Assembly (NCBI GenBank): GCA_026545765.1
Contig: CM048842.1
Coordinates: 43,657,431-43,721,430 of the forward strand
DNA: 64,000 bases
Origin: Plantago major
Lineage: Eukaryota; Streptophyta; Magnoliopsida; Lamiales; Plantaginaceae
Direction: 5' to 3'
The translations under genes were made by a program, and so were the position numbers. This document shows, one piece after another, positions 10,144 to 22,298 of this stretch; within the stretch, counting starts at the first letter, position 1; each line of letters starts with the position of its first letter. The notes under the pieces are model-generated. The model saw nothing but the letters and a program-made list of their open reading frames with translations. It had not been told where the DNA came from and made no database searches.

Positions 10144-13099
10144 TCACTGCCTTCGCCGCTCGGACGAACTAGGTTGCGACTGAGAGGGGCCGCCCGTATC
10201 CTTCTCCGGAGGTGCTTGACCTTGCTGTTGGGCTATCCTCCGTGCTCTCCGAGCCTCAACCTCTTTCAGGAAAGCCGGACACTCCTCCATCAGGTCGAGG
10301 TCGCGATCAAAGCCTTGGACAGGCCCGGGCAAAGTTAGCCAGTCTCGGTTGTGCTCCAAATGGTCCTCCAAAGGAAGAAAACACTAGACATGAGCACCCG
10401 AGGGACGAAGGATGGGAGATACGGACCGCCGTGATTGTACTTCTTGCCCTCCGACTCGTCGCAAACCAGGTCCACAAATTCACATTTGAGCAAATCTTCG
10501 TCCAAAACACCCTCCGGAGCGAAGTCCGAGCCATATCCATTTTTAAAGGCGGATACCCCCTCAGCCTCCAAGTTACAATCGTCCGGTACCCAACCTTTCC
10601 TCAAGACCGCTTCCACATTTGCATCAAACCCATCTTGCCGGGCCTCATCATACTTTGACTCGAGCAAGAACTTGTAGGAGTCCGAATCAAGAAATATCGA
10701 TACCTTGTCCGGACTCCCAAGCTCTTCAAAGACATCTTATCCTTGAAAGTCCGAGACGGCCACGAAATCGTCCAAACTATCTTGGTGCACTTTTAAATCA
10801 CCTCCAAAGAGAATGGCACTTTTCATCTTGGCCGTCTCCGACTGCCTCTTGTTTAGCAACTATAGCCTTCTTCAGCGCCCGGCGTCAGGTAACCGGACGC
10901 TTCGATCGCCTCGGCCCTCAAATTGCTAGATCTTCTTCGAGGTAGTCCTCCGCGACCACCAAGGAGCATGCTTCAACAGCAGTAGCAAGCTAAAAACAAA
11001 AACGGAACATCGGAAGCATTAGATACCTCCGAATCACAGAAAGATGCGAAACCAACGGAAAGCTTAAACTCACTTTGCGCTGAGCGGCAGTTAACTCCGC
11101 AATCCGCTCTAGCTCGGCAAGAACCAACCGAGCCACTTCAAGATCCGACTCAGCCCGAGCCTCGCCCACCTTTCCTTTGCCCTTCTTGGCGGAGGATTCG
11201 GACCTTCGGAGGAGCACTTTTTCGAGCTGCGGCTCGATCCGCTTATGGAGGATCTCGCGACACGGATCTCGGAGGCTTCTTCGAGCCCTTAGTTGCGACC
11301 ACCTTACCTTGTCTGGAGTAGGGATGGTTTGGGCCTCTTCGCCCGCAGCAGCTCTCCGAGACTCCTCCACTCGGAACACAGCAGCATTTCTGGGCTCGTT
11401 CATCGGAAGAACGGTGGAGGTCTTGATAATCTGGGTCCGAGAACCCTCTGCCAACTCCTTCCGCTGCGCAGCGTTCTGTTGACGCTTCAGCTCCCGCATG
11501 GTCGACATCGTATACTCGAACCAGAAAGCTGCACATCCGAATCACAATAAGTTGCAAGATACAAAAGAATCTACAAATGATAATCATATAGTCGACAAAC
11601 AGACAACCGACTCGGACAACCAACCAGAGGCAGAGAGAAACCACTTACTCAAATCCTCCATGTTGTCACAAAAACTTGGCTCGGACAAGCCGGCCAAGAA
11701 AGGCAGAGGCTGACATATCAGACCTCGGAAAAAGTACTTCTCCGGCTCTTGACTCCGGTGGAACGCTTGCATCCACAAGGGGATGTTCCGTGCCGGTGGC
11801 TTCCAATCTGGCAGATTGCCCCGGAAGAACTTCTTCTCAAAATGCCACTTGGGCCTCTCCGCTTCGGATTGCCCGGGCTTCAGCGCCGGACGGACAAAAA
11901 TGTACCTCTTGAACCATTGGATTCCCAATGAGGACAAGGATCAACAAAAATGTGTATGCTGGCGACATACGAATGTATAAAACCAAGTGTTCCTACTACT
12001 TACACTAATGTTAAACAATTTACGGAAATTGTCGAAGGTGAGCGGATGCCTTTATATTTACATAACACTCAAGCACATCAAATTTCCGAGGGAGTTGGGA
12101 TGATCAGTGCGGACTCAAACCCATGATGTTCAAAATCTCGAACTTCGGACGATACCGTAGCCATCCGCAATGGAGACTTATCTCATAGAGACATGTAGCC
12201 CGGAGGCGGATTATAGAAAGCATGAGATTCGTCCGGGATAAGAATCTCCACACACTCCGGGATCTCATATCTCCTCCGGAGCTCATCCACTTCATCGGCT
12301 CGGATGGTTGAGGCACAAGTAGGCAGACTACCATCTTCATTCAACTCGCCCTCCGGATCGGGGTGAGTGACCTGGTCTCTAGACCGAGGGAACTTCACTT
12401 GGAAAACATCCTCACCCTTCCTCAGCCTCTCCGGACGCTCTTCCTCAGCCACCTGCCGACTCGGCCCTGCTTGCCCAGAAGTTTCCACACGGAGCACATT
12501 AGCGGATGGCTCTGCACCTTTTTCATCCTCGGAACCAGAATCCTCGCCAAGACACCTTCTTCTGCCTCATCTTCCTCGGATGAGGACGCTAACTCTACAA
12601 CAGTCCTAATAGGCGCAGCAACTTGCACACGATCCTCCTCACTCTCTTCGAAGATGCTCAAATTGGGAGGTGCTTCCGAAGTATCATGCACTTCCTCGAT
12701 AGTTGGCGCCTGCGGATCCGGAACGAACGGGACTCGATTAGGATTACTCCTAAAGTTATAACCTAGGGTGCGAATTAAGCACGGATCTCTACCGGAAGTT
12801 CGGATTCTCGCCATTTCGACCGGCGACGAGTTCCTATAACTCATGAGCTTGTCTCTTGAGCCGCCATAATAACTCGCACATGCGACACTCGCAGTAATCC
12901 GGACGCCTCGGAGGACCAGAACTGGAACAACTAACCGGTAAGGAACTTACCTCGCGCTTCCCGACTTCGGATGGGCGCTGTCGACCTCCAGTACGTCATC
13001 ATCCATGATCTCAATCTCCTCGGAGCTATCGCTTAAGGATATCACCTCGGAGTCATATCCCTCAGCCTCGGATCGATTTTGGCTATCACTCTCGGACAT
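10144..13099 (-). pseudogene. Antisense spliced gene inside the Tat element (gypsy-type transposon domain)
   Basis: On the strand opposite to gag-pol there is a multi-exon coding region, starting at ATG 13099 and reaching a stop at about 10144. Exon 1 is 13099-12951, ending AG|GTAAGT. A long block down to 11649 ends at a GTAAGT donor. It contains 'NPPPGYMSLYEISLHCGW' (about 12235-12180) and, in another frame, 'QWFKRYIFVRPALK' (about 11920). The exon 11528-11074 has CAG and GTGAGT borders. A further exon starts at 10989 after a TTTTTAG acceptor, with coding readable to 'SQPSSSERRRQ'. The GYMSLY and WFKRYIFV blocks resemble the 'putative gypsy type transposon' domain (Pfam Transposase_28). Antisense extra ORFs are known in Tat relatives such as Grande. 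Frameshifts near 12440-12500 and 12000-12180 break this copy. Function is unknown. Confidence 0.65.
12951..13099 (-). CDS. Exon 1 of the antisense Tat gene (acidic, small)
   Basis: ATG at 13099-13097 opens a short acidic reading frame. It begins MSESDSQNRSEAEGYDSE and continues with serine/glutamate/aspartate-rich sequence, ending exactly at a consensus donor AG|GTAAGT (intron from 12950). It codes about 49 residues. Start codon, composition and donor together argue for a real first exon. The matching acceptor is uncertain, probably between 12950 and 12840. Confidence 0.6.
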
Positions 13100-13570
13100 C
13101 CTAGGGAAAGGAGAAAGCAATATCGTAAGCTTTAAGATGGAAGTCCGAGAGGTCGTTTATGTATATTAAAGTGGCCAACTCAAAGCCAAAACTAGCAGCT
13201 TACTCGGCACAGTTAGTTCGGAGTCAGTACTACACTTATTCGGTGTTAGTCAACATCAAATACGTATTGGTTATCAACTATACTACACATCATAAGCATA
13301 CATCCGAGTAACTTGAAGATGAAAGACAACAGAGATGATTTAATCATAAGACGAGACAAGTAAACTTACTTGGACTCGGATGATTAGAAAGAAGTGACTT
13401 GACTCTGAACAAGATCACACGCTTCGAAAGACGCTACGGACTTAATTGGATTGAGCCTTGGTATGGAAACCGCTCCTTGCTCGCTTCGGATTGCTGGTAG
13501 TTGCTTCGGATGTACTTGGAATGCAAAAATTATCTCTCTAAACGATGAAAAATGAACTGGCCAACCCCTC

Positions 13571-13578
13571 TATTTATA
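13571..13578 (-). promoter_or_regulatory. Internal antisense promoter, TATA box
   Basis: The minus strand reads CCCTCTATAAATAGAGGGG, a perfect TATAAATA core about 470 bp upstream of the antisense ATG. It lies outside the LTRs, so the antisense gene has its own promoter rather than borrowing the LTR. Confidence 0.6.
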
Positions 13579-14206
13579 GAGGGCCATATTGGGAACTCCA
13601 ACCGTCGCGATTTTTCGGATTTAATCTCCACCGTCGATCAAGAACCATCCAACGGTATAGTACAATTATACCAAGTGAAATGATGAATGGGTACAACAAA
13701 TTTACCTCTTGGATAGATGAATACAACAACTCTCCCTCTCTCGGGCGACAGACAACACAGGAGCTCCGGAGTATCATCTTCTCGGACGCCTAACGGCTTT
13801 CCAGTCCCATATACTTCGTCCACACAAGGAACCTCGTATACTCGAGCGATTACCCTTCGGACCTTCCCGACCACGAGCTGGTTCGGACGGGACACATACC
13901 TACGGTCCGCCACCGTAGCTCATCAAAGGTACACTACCGATGTTCGGAGCCTAAACTTAGTCTCCATTACAAATACCCTTTTTTCTTTTTTCTTCACCTC
14001 GTTGCCCTTCGAACCTACTCGCTCGGGTGGCAACGATGTTTTAGAAAAAGAAAAGGGGGGGGGGGGAGAGAGACTAAGTCAATGGCCCTACAATCTGAGT
14101 ACATCTTTTTTTAACGAGATCGAAGCGGATTGGGTGAAGAACGGATTCTTTCCTCAAAACAACTTCCCAAACCAATAGTTCCACAACTATCTTCTACTAA
14201 GATACT

Positions 14207-14220
14207 TGGAAACTAGGGGA
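14207..14220 (+). other. Polypurine tract of the Tat element
   Basis: TGGAAACTAGGGGA lies just upstream of the 3' LTR start at 14225. It is the purine-rich plus-strand primer expected there. A longer purine run with G12 (14046-14075) lies 150 bp further upstream. Confidence 0.65.
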
Positions 14221-14224
14221 CATA

Positions 14225-15159
14225 TGTTGATCTGAAATATGTCCAATCCGTCATAAAGGACCTAGGCGAATCCTAAGGCGTCTAAGTCATCCAAAGGATC
14301 CGAGGCACTTAGGTCGAGCGATGGTCCGATCCGGCGGACCATCTATGGTCCGACCCACCCTAAGAGAAGGGACAAAGGATTTGGACTGCAGGCCCGACCC
14401 GGAACCACAGGTTGACCCACCTCGTCCGAGCCTCCACAGGAAAGGAGCATAGTGCTAAGTCAGTACACTCTCCGACCCAAGGACTCCGATACGGATGTCG
14501 ACTCGGATCCAGCATGACCATCTCATAAAGCTACCAAACAAGTGGGCACCAAAGAGTGAGATGTCCGAACCCAAAAGCTCCGAATCGAAAGAGTTGGATG
14601 AGGGAGAACTTCCTCGGTGACACCAGTCTTGTCCGGATCGGACATCCGGACCAACCTCCGAACACAGGATCTCGCCAGACTCTGTCACATCCTCAAAAAC
14701 TCTTCCAATAATGATCAAACTACCCCTAAAGCCCAAGATGGCATGGGCTAAAACTTCATTATTGGGCTATGGGCCTCATCTTAGCATTGGTGGCTCAATC
14801 CTAGCCGTACACATGGCGCAATCCTAGCAAGGCCTTCCATTTCAATGGTAGCCTATAAATAAGGCACATATCCCAATAAGCAAGGCACTTCAAGTAAGTC
14901 ACTTCGAACAAGTATTCTCGCTAGTCACATCACGAACAGTATACAGAGTTGAACCTCAGTCACTCTCGAGTAAAGTCTCATCCCGGTTTGACACTTAGCA
15001 AACCGCACTAACGCCCCAACTCAAGTGTGCAGGTCCTTACCGGAGTAGTTGGCAGCTGGTTCTTACGCTTCGGTCCTCACCTAGCAAGAAACCTCTTACC
15101 TTGGCACCATTTGGAAGAGTCAAATAAATCTAAGTGATTGGGGAGTTACACCCTCAGCA
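14225..15159 (+). repeat. 3' LTR of the Tat element
   Basis: This 935-bp copy of 796-1750 begins TGTTGATCTG and ends CCCTCAGCA. The second half is nearly identical to the 5' copy. The first 450 bp differs by many one- or two-base indels. The C12 run of the 5' LTR is replaced by CGCCCC here. Confidence 0.93.
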
Positions 15160-15164
15160 CTTAT
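15160..15164. repeat. Target-site duplication, right (CTTAT)
   Basis: CTTAT matches 791-795 exactly. Confidence 0.9.
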
Positions 15165-15515
15165 AATTGGTTTACCCATTAAACATAGTTTATAAATTGG
15201 AATTATCAAATTTTTAGAATATTGCTTTCCTGAATAGTGTAGTTTGCACTTGTAATTGAGTTACTAAGTCCAGTTATTCCATTTCTAAAGTTGTTTGCCA
15301 TTTGAATTGAATTCTCAATTTAAAATCTTCAAGGGAGTGTTTCAGATGCAATTCCTACTCGATTTAATCAAGGTAGCCTTCGTATCTTGTTTGTCAAGCG
15401 ATTTTTAATCGAGTCGGAATAGTAACGTTTTTAATCCAACTTCTATTTACAACTCAATTAAAATTTCGCTCTCTACCTACTCTTTTTTTCTCACTATATT
15501 CCTTCATATATAATA

Positions 15516-15755
15516 CTCACTCCGTTCTTTGTAAATGTTTACTTTTTGCCATTTTAGAAGATTTTTTAAAAGTTTAACGCTTCCTTTATGAAAACCCACT
15601 ATCTTTACTTCTTCATTTTTTATCATTCTCTTTCATACTTTATATATTCTCTACCTTACTTTTCTATCATCTCTCTTACTTTTTACCATCCACCTACATA
15701 TTTCTTAAAATTCACACAAAATCAAAATGTAAACCTTGTAAATTGACGAAGGGAG
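15516..15755. mobile_element. Stowaway-like MITE
   Basis: It is 240 bp, flanked by TA dinucleotides. The terminal inverted repeats are CTCACTCCGTTCTTTG at the left and, read inward from the right, CTCCCTTCGTCAATTTAC. They match loosely over about 28 bp. There is no coding sequence. TA duplication and CTCCCTCCG-like ends are the Stowaway (Tc1/mariner) signature. Confidence 0.7.
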
Positions 15756-17004
15756 TAACAACCAACCTTAAACAATCAAATAATTCTTAAACATTTTACA
15801 CATATCACTTCACTTTTAGGTATGCTATAGAACACCCCTAAAACCTATAAAATTTTAACTCTATTCCAAGCAAATATTTTCAAAACTGAATTAAAATTTA
15901 GTTACTATTCATTTGTTGAAACTCTATTAAAATTTGATCAATTAAAGTTGCAAGCAAGACAATCTACACATTCTTAGATTTTTTTTTCGCTTTTGAATTA
16001 ATTAAGTTGTTAACAACACACTTTTATATATACAACTAATATATGCATCTACTCGTTTAATCTTTTTTCTTTTATTATCTTTTTTTTCCTTTTCAACAAT
16101 GAGGGTCTTTCATTTTTACTCTTCTTCTTTTTTCATTAAAAGAGTTATAGTATATATGTACTTCAAATAGAGGTATCATCAAACTAACTCATTCTTAGAG
16201 TTAAGCTTAACATTCAAATTGAGCTTTCGAGTTTGAAAAATCTCATTCTTAAAGTTGTTTTGACAGTTCTCTAGTGGGAAATTGTCCAATTCTTTTAGTT
16301 CATTTACCATTGGAATTGAGTTTCCGAGTTAGACTGATCCCAATTTTATAATTGAGCTTACCTTTCAAATTGAATTTTGAAGTTTGAATTATTCCTTTAT
16401 TAAAAAACTTGTAGAGTTCCCAAATTAAAATTATCTTATTCTTATACTTCATGTAATACAACTGAATAAATAGGTTACTTGTAACTAGCTACTACTTTTC
16501 GGTCCAATCATGTAGATAAACCAATTTTTGGTGTAGATAAGCAACTTCATCTTTGTAGTTGTCAGCATTTAGACTCGATTGACCTGCTCCCAATAATAAC
16601 ACAAATACTATCGAAGAAAAATGTATTTATATAAAATAAAATTATATAAAGTACTTAGACAATGCAAAAATTGTGTTTGTTGAAAATTAAAGAAAAGATT
16701 TGGGTTTCTCAATTGTATAAAATTAAAGAAAATAGGTAGGTATGGTAATTGGACACCAAATCGTGTATGTAATTTTTTCCCCCTATGGGTTAATTTATGT
16801 TCAAACACATATTATAGCTTTAGAACATAAATAGGAAGGCAGCAAGTAGCGTTACTTGGTGTGAGGGTGTATAAAATTACTTGCCAAATTGACAACAAAT
16901 TTTATGATTTTGATATATATAGTTGACTAAAAATAGAGAAAGAGGCATAAGATTATGGAGATAATTTGTTGGCAAAATCACAAATTTACTATTAATAGTA
17001 AATA

Positions 17005-17218
17005 CTCCCTAGTCTATTTCATTCGACTTTGAATTACTCATATAATACTTGTAATGTATTTAAAAAAAATATATAGTGAAAATTTAAAAATTAATATTTA
17101 ATAATATGAATTTTAAAAAAATTTACCAACATTATTTATAAGTAATTCACAAACCAAATTTGTAAGTGTTGATCAGAAAAAGTTAAACGGGCAAATAAAA
17201 TCGGGATGAGGAAGGGAG
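17005..17218. mobile_element. Stowaway-like MITE
   Basis: It is 214 bp, flanked by TA. The left end is CTCCCTAGTCTATTTCATTC and the right end, read inward, is CTCCCTTCCTCATCCCGA. The interior is very AT-rich with no ORF. Confidence 0.65.
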
Positions 17219-19300
17219 TATAATTTTCTTCTAATCCTATACGTAAATTCCCAATTCACTATTAATAGTATAATTTTATTATCTGATCCTATAATTTCGA
17301 TTCGATTCTCCATAACTTCCATGGGTTTATTATATTTTTTATTAGATTGATATAAATTTTAAAAGTATTACATAAAAATAGTAAACAGAGTGTGCGTAAG
17401 AGACTGTTTATGTACATTTAGTTGAATTTTTTGGATTACTACTCCATCCACCCCACCCCACAAATCTTCATACATTACTAACAAATGAAGCTATCACAAA
17501 CCCAACAAACCATTAAAATCTTATATCTACACTAAACTTACTCATTTAACCATTAAAAGTGCTTCCCACATTTTTATATTTTATCATACGATATTAATTT
17601 TTCACATAAAACTACGCACCGACCTTAAAATATTTCGGAACATTGTGAGTACAACAGAAATAAAAGTATCACAAATCCACTTCATTCTTCCCTTATAAAG
17701 AAGACCAGCTAGAGAATAGCAAAATTTACATGGATTAAGTGCATATATTACATTTTAATTTAATCACCTTCAATGATCATAGGTGTTATTATAATAACAC
17801 TCGTTGGCTAGTAGAACAACATGGAGTTATCTATCAATGCATATGTATACCCAAATTTTGTCTTTTGAAAATCAAAGTGATACATCAATCCAAACGCCTC
17901 TAAAACTAATACATGAAAAATTGAAAATAAACAACTATTTGATATTGTAACTCAGCAAAATCTATTAGTTAACAGCATGTGCCACTAACTCCTTTGTACT
18001 ATTTTCCTTGATAATGTTTAGATTGTACAGCAACATTCATTAAAGCAAATCCGTCGTCTTCATTTCCGTAAACACAAAATTTCTCCTGCAAAAGATTAAA
18101 TAAATTTTAATAATAAATATTGGTACATGCAAAAGGGAGTAAATACTTTTGTATTTACCAACCAAAGATTTGCGTATTACAGCTTCGGGATTTCGTGAAA
18201 CATAAACAACGTCAATTAAGAACTGCTTCTAAAATTATATTGGATGCACCGATACAAATCTCTTAAGTACGTGTTTGTTCATCCCAAACTTGTGAAGTAG
18301 CAGACAACTAATAGCATCAAATAAAAGCAACTATGTAATATTTGATAAGTAATACAATTTAGAAGACGATATAAAAATACAGATTAAATACTTGACAACA
18401 TAATTTGCCCAATCAAGTAGTGAATGAGTTGCAACTTCACCAAGTATATGAAATAACGATTTCATTTGGGAATTCTGGACACGAAAGATGATGATTCTTA
18501 ATTGGTTGATGCATACTTGATAGTTTGACAGTATTCGCGATTCATCTATGTTTACATGTTTGTTATGCTTTGGTATTAAATAGTGTGATAATAAATGAGA
18601 TGAATTCAGGACATTTATAATAAAGTTTACAACTTGATAACCAACTGCCACATAAATAGGAAACAAACTAAATTGTTTTTTTAGAACAAACTAAATTATT
18701 ACATATGGTATAAAAAATGCACAAGAATTTTATAGGTAAGTCTGTTGGCTCTTGATGCATGAGTAGCTTATTTCAAGGATGATTTATGATGATTTTTTGG
18801 ATTAGTTCGTGGTGAACAAGTAACATATGAACAACATGAATTGGTGGGCATAATAATAGGAAAATGTAACAATTAAATATCTCTTTAGTCGAATTAGGTG
18901 TGCTGGAAAACAAAAATTCCGAAGATTGATAATTCATTTTTGTTGGCTTCAATTTGCCATCATCACTTATATATATTTTTATCATATAAGTATATAGATA
19001 TAGACAATATGTTTTAACCTTCAAGCCACGTTAATTAACTAATGACCTAAACAATAGGAGAACTTAACAACCACTTAGTCTGACTTTGGTTAATAATCAT
19101 TAGATTCCGAATATAATTTAGCATAACTGAGCCATGAAAATAGGGGAGTTTAACAACTACTGCGTAGAGAAAAACTAATGCATCAAATATTGGTGAATTA
19201 AAAATCATTTAATTTTGGAGGGAATTTGCCACATCAGCTTTTTGCATACGTGGCATAGCTCTCCTTTCAATTAGACCATCACTTTTATCATATATATAGA
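17219..19300. other. AT-rich spacer with no recognisable gene
   Basis: I find no supported coding sequence. Minus-strand open frames at 18331-18666 and 18773-19024 are low-complexity AT-rich translations without family features. A short plausible minus-strand exon near 18090-17990 begins after a CAG acceptor but matches nothing I know. Confidence 0.5.
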
Positions 19301-19870
19301 TGGAAATATTTGAATGGACCGGATTGCCCTTACTATTTGTTCTAGAAATCAAGATGAACTGTGAACAGACCAAAACACCCTCCACAAACTTTTCTAGCTA
19401 ATAGGAATTGAGTATTCTGCCACGTGGCATGACAAATGGACCAATAAGAAGCCTTGAAAACTTTTTCAATTCATAGATATATAGATATTTTATTTTAATG
19501 AATAATACGATTTATTTAATTAATAATAGTATTCAAGATTGGTGTCTATGGATTCGTCTTGGCACGAGGAATTCAAATATATGTTCAAAATATTTTTTGG
19601 ATTTTTGTAGATAAAGTTATATTGGATTTAATAAAAAGTGTATATGTACTCAACATACCAAAAATAACATTGAAATATATACTTATGGAAATATTTGAAT
19701 GGACCGGATTGCCCTACTAATTGTTCTAGAAATCAAGATGAACTGTGAACAGACCAAAACACCCTCCACAAACTCCTCTAGCTAATAGGAATTGAGTATT
19801 CTGCCACATGGCATGACAAATGTACCAATAAGAAGCCTTGAAAACTTTTTCAATTCATAGATATATAGAT
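19301..19870. repeat. Duplicated 187-bp repeat around a dispersed-repeat core
   Basis: A segment starting TGGAAATATTTGAATGGACC and ending in 'catagatatatagat' occurs at 19301-19487 and again at 19685-19870, almost unchanged. Between them lies a 197-bp core (19491-19684). Relatives of that core occur at 57565-57800, 58315-58526 and 58527-58765. It can be read as 1.5 copies of a 384-bp tandem unit or as a small element with terminal direct repeats. Confidence 0.7.
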
Positions 19871-20464
19871 TTGGCTTCCTTCCAGGTAAGCTTACCTTCT
19901 ACGTGGAAGCTCTTCCACTAGAAAAGACAGAGAACAACAGACTCGGTCCTAGACATAAGAGATAGAAAGATTCGCATTCTAACTTCTCCAACTTCTTCTT
20001 ATTGTACAGCTGAGGGTTCTTTATTATCTTTTCTTTTTTTCTTTAAGTCCAGTCCATCGACTTATACTTGGACCGATGTTTCCCTTAATTTATGGATCTC
20101 CACTACTAGAAGATTGATGTAATGTGGGGAAGGAGAGAATAAAATCAATTTGAAGCTTTCACGGTGGTTATGGAAGAGGAGGAAGAGGAAAATTAATGGA
20201 GGGGAAAAAAATAAATTTTCATTGGTTTCAGAGTAATTTTTTAAAAATATTCTAAAAGGGGTTTAAAAGTAAAAGTTGGTTTATGACATCATCAATGACA
20301 TCATATTTCTGGATTCAATTTTTTTTCAAATGGTGTTGACTTAACGGCAATGCGACTTGTGTTAAAAAAAAAAAAAAGGTCAACGGCCGGACCTATATGT
20401 AATAAGAGTGAAACAGAGGGGGTGTTTTTGTAATCTACCCTAAAACAAATGAATAGCATAAAAC

Positions 20465-20721
20465 CTTTATTGTGTTATGAGCGGATAGAGTAACCGTGCA
20501 TCCTACATCTTGGAGTATCTGCAGTAAGGTCGCTATGTGTTGAGGAATGACAGGGGAAATTGTGAAACATGATCTGAATATTGCCGCTGCTATGGCATTA
20601 TTACATGTTGACAACCCGTTAGCTTGTCCTTTCCCCTGATTACAAGTGTACCGGTACCATTTCCCTCAATCTCCGCCCCGCATTTTATCAATTATTGCAC
20701 GAGATCATCCACTTCTGGCTC
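20465..20721 (-). pseudogene. murA: MurA relic, exon 3 with stop and deletion
   Basis: It starts after a TTCCAG acceptor with 'EPEVDDLVQ', then TAA, then 'LIKCGAEIEGNG'. After 'CQHVIMP' the next readable residues are 'AAAIFRSCFTISPVIPQHI'. The intervening block, about 28 nt and not a multiple of 3, is missing and the frame shifts. It ends AAG|GTTTTA. The missing block would include the conserved Asp needed for catalysis, so no active enzyme could be made even if the stop were misread. Confidence 0.82.
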
Positions 20722-20826
20722 CTGGAATATATATGAAAGAATTCAACAACAAAAAGATGCATCGTTTACATACTTATGAGGCTATGAAATCAGGATTTAT
20801 AACTAGCTAGCTAGCCAATTACGTAC

Positions 20827-20977
20827 CTGAGCGACATTAGAAAGTGTGGTTAGTCCATGAGATAGAGAAGCAGCCATGAGGAGTGTTTCAGTAGCACCAA
20901 CGCTAGGGTAATCCAATCGGAAATTGCCTCCTTTTAGCCGCATATCCATCCCGCACTTGGCGTGCACCGTACCATCC
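20827..20977 (-). pseudogene. murA: MurA relic, exon 2
   Basis: This 151-nt exon lies between a CTGCAG acceptor and a CAG|GTACGT donor. It continues exon 1 in phase: '...VQIR' then '[19 protein letters not shown]', then '[20 protein letters not shown]'. It aligns along its full length with the bacterial MurA segment that contains 'VSVGATVTIM'. The exon itself is undamaged. Confidence 0.83.
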
Positions 20978-21821
20978 CTGCAGCAATACAGTCATAGTGA
21001 TCATATGAACCATACTCACCAAAAATGTATATAAATCGTGAAGTAAGTATCTTGAGTGAGACTGTCTCAAAATAATTTAATCTAGACACTGGCAGGGCGG
21101 AGGTGAGTCCATGATGGTGCCCTACCCTTTCTTTTTTTAAAGAAAATTTTAATATAACTACGACGATATTTTAATGTTTTGTCTTATTCTTTTTTATGTA
21201 AAATTCTATTTTTCTTTATTGTAATGCACATATACGATAAAAATGTTATTATTTGTGTGTTATTATTTATAATATTTTTTATATGTACCAATTAATAAAA
21301 TTATACTCTCTTTAATAAGTAATTTTTTTAACATATACCAATATACGCCATAGTCGATCTCTAATCTTCGCTACGTCCCTGGACACTGGACATGTATTTT
21401 CATAAAAATCGTCTATGTTATTACTCAAAACGTCTCTGTTGTAAACCAAATGTCTTTTTGTATATGAAAAAACAGTAATGTCGACAACATAGTTGTAAAC
21501 GTTTTTATGAATAATAATGATTTTATCAACAAGAAAGGTCGGTCTCTAAATAAATTATTACACGCACTCGGTTTCTCTAAAGTATTTATGATTTTTAATT
21601 AGATGCAAAACAAAGATTAATGTAAGCCTCACTTCTTTATTTATTTATTTATTTATTTATTTTGCATTCACAATTAATTGATTATAAAATAATAAAATAT
21701 ATATAAAATTATACCGACCTTCATGTTTTTTCATCCTCTAGAAATAGATTCCATTTTTGACTAAATTTCAACAATTTCAAATTTCACTATTTCTCACTCT
21801 TAAATTAAAAAAAAAAAAGTA

Positions 21822-22298
21822 CTCCCTCAATTTCAGAGAAAGTGTTACATTTTGACTTTGACCGGTCAACTGTCTTCGACTTTGACCACAAATTACTTAT
21901 AAACGATAATAGTAAATAATTGAATAAAATCATATAATAAATTTAATTACTAAATTTTCATTATATAATTTTAATAATTTATTTATTAATATAGTTTAAG
22001 AGTAAATTGTGGTCAAACGCGGAGACAGTTGACCGCAGAATAGTACTCCCTCCATTTCAGAAAAAGTGTTACATTTTACTATTTTACGGTCAACTGTATC
22101 CGCATTTGACCACAATTTACTCTTAAACGATATTAATAAATAAATTATTAAAATTATATAATGAAAGTTTAGTAAGTAAATTTTTATTATATGATTTTAT
22201 TAAATTATTTACTATTATCATTTATGAGTAATTTGTGGTCAAACTCGAAGACAGTTGACCGGTCAAAGTCAAAATGTAACACTTTGAAATTGAGGGAG
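21822..22298. mobile_element. Stowaway-like foldback element A in MurA intron 1
   Basis: It is flanked by TA on both sides. The left end is CTCCCTCAATTTCAGAG and the right end, read inward, is CTCCCTCAATTTCAAAG. The arms are complementary over nearly the whole 477 bp, including the 'gactttgaccggtcaac' block. The centre, near 22045-22060, coincides with the left end of element B, so the two overlap. Confidence 0.7.

Larger units (their letters stand above)
796..15159 (+). mobile_element. Complete Ty3/Gypsy LTR retrotransposon, Tat lineage
   Basis: This 14,364-bp element is bounded by two LTRs starting TGTTGAT and ending CAGCA, with a 5-bp duplication CTTAT. The order is LTR, primer site, gag, protease, RT, RNase H, a second archaeal-type RNase H, integrase, a 6.4-kb non-pol region with antisense coding sequence, polypurine tract, LTR. 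A second RNase H between the first one and integrase is the mark of the Tat clade (Retand, Grande, Ogre relatives). All sense genes are interrupted by frameshifts or stops, so it is not autonomous as read. The LTRs differ mainly by small indels crowded in their first half. Confidence 0.93.

Noticed and set aside
10051-10945. Plus-strand open frames in the 3' region of the Tat element
   Set aside because: They are shadows of the antisense coding frame, which has splice sites, a start exon and recognisable motifs.
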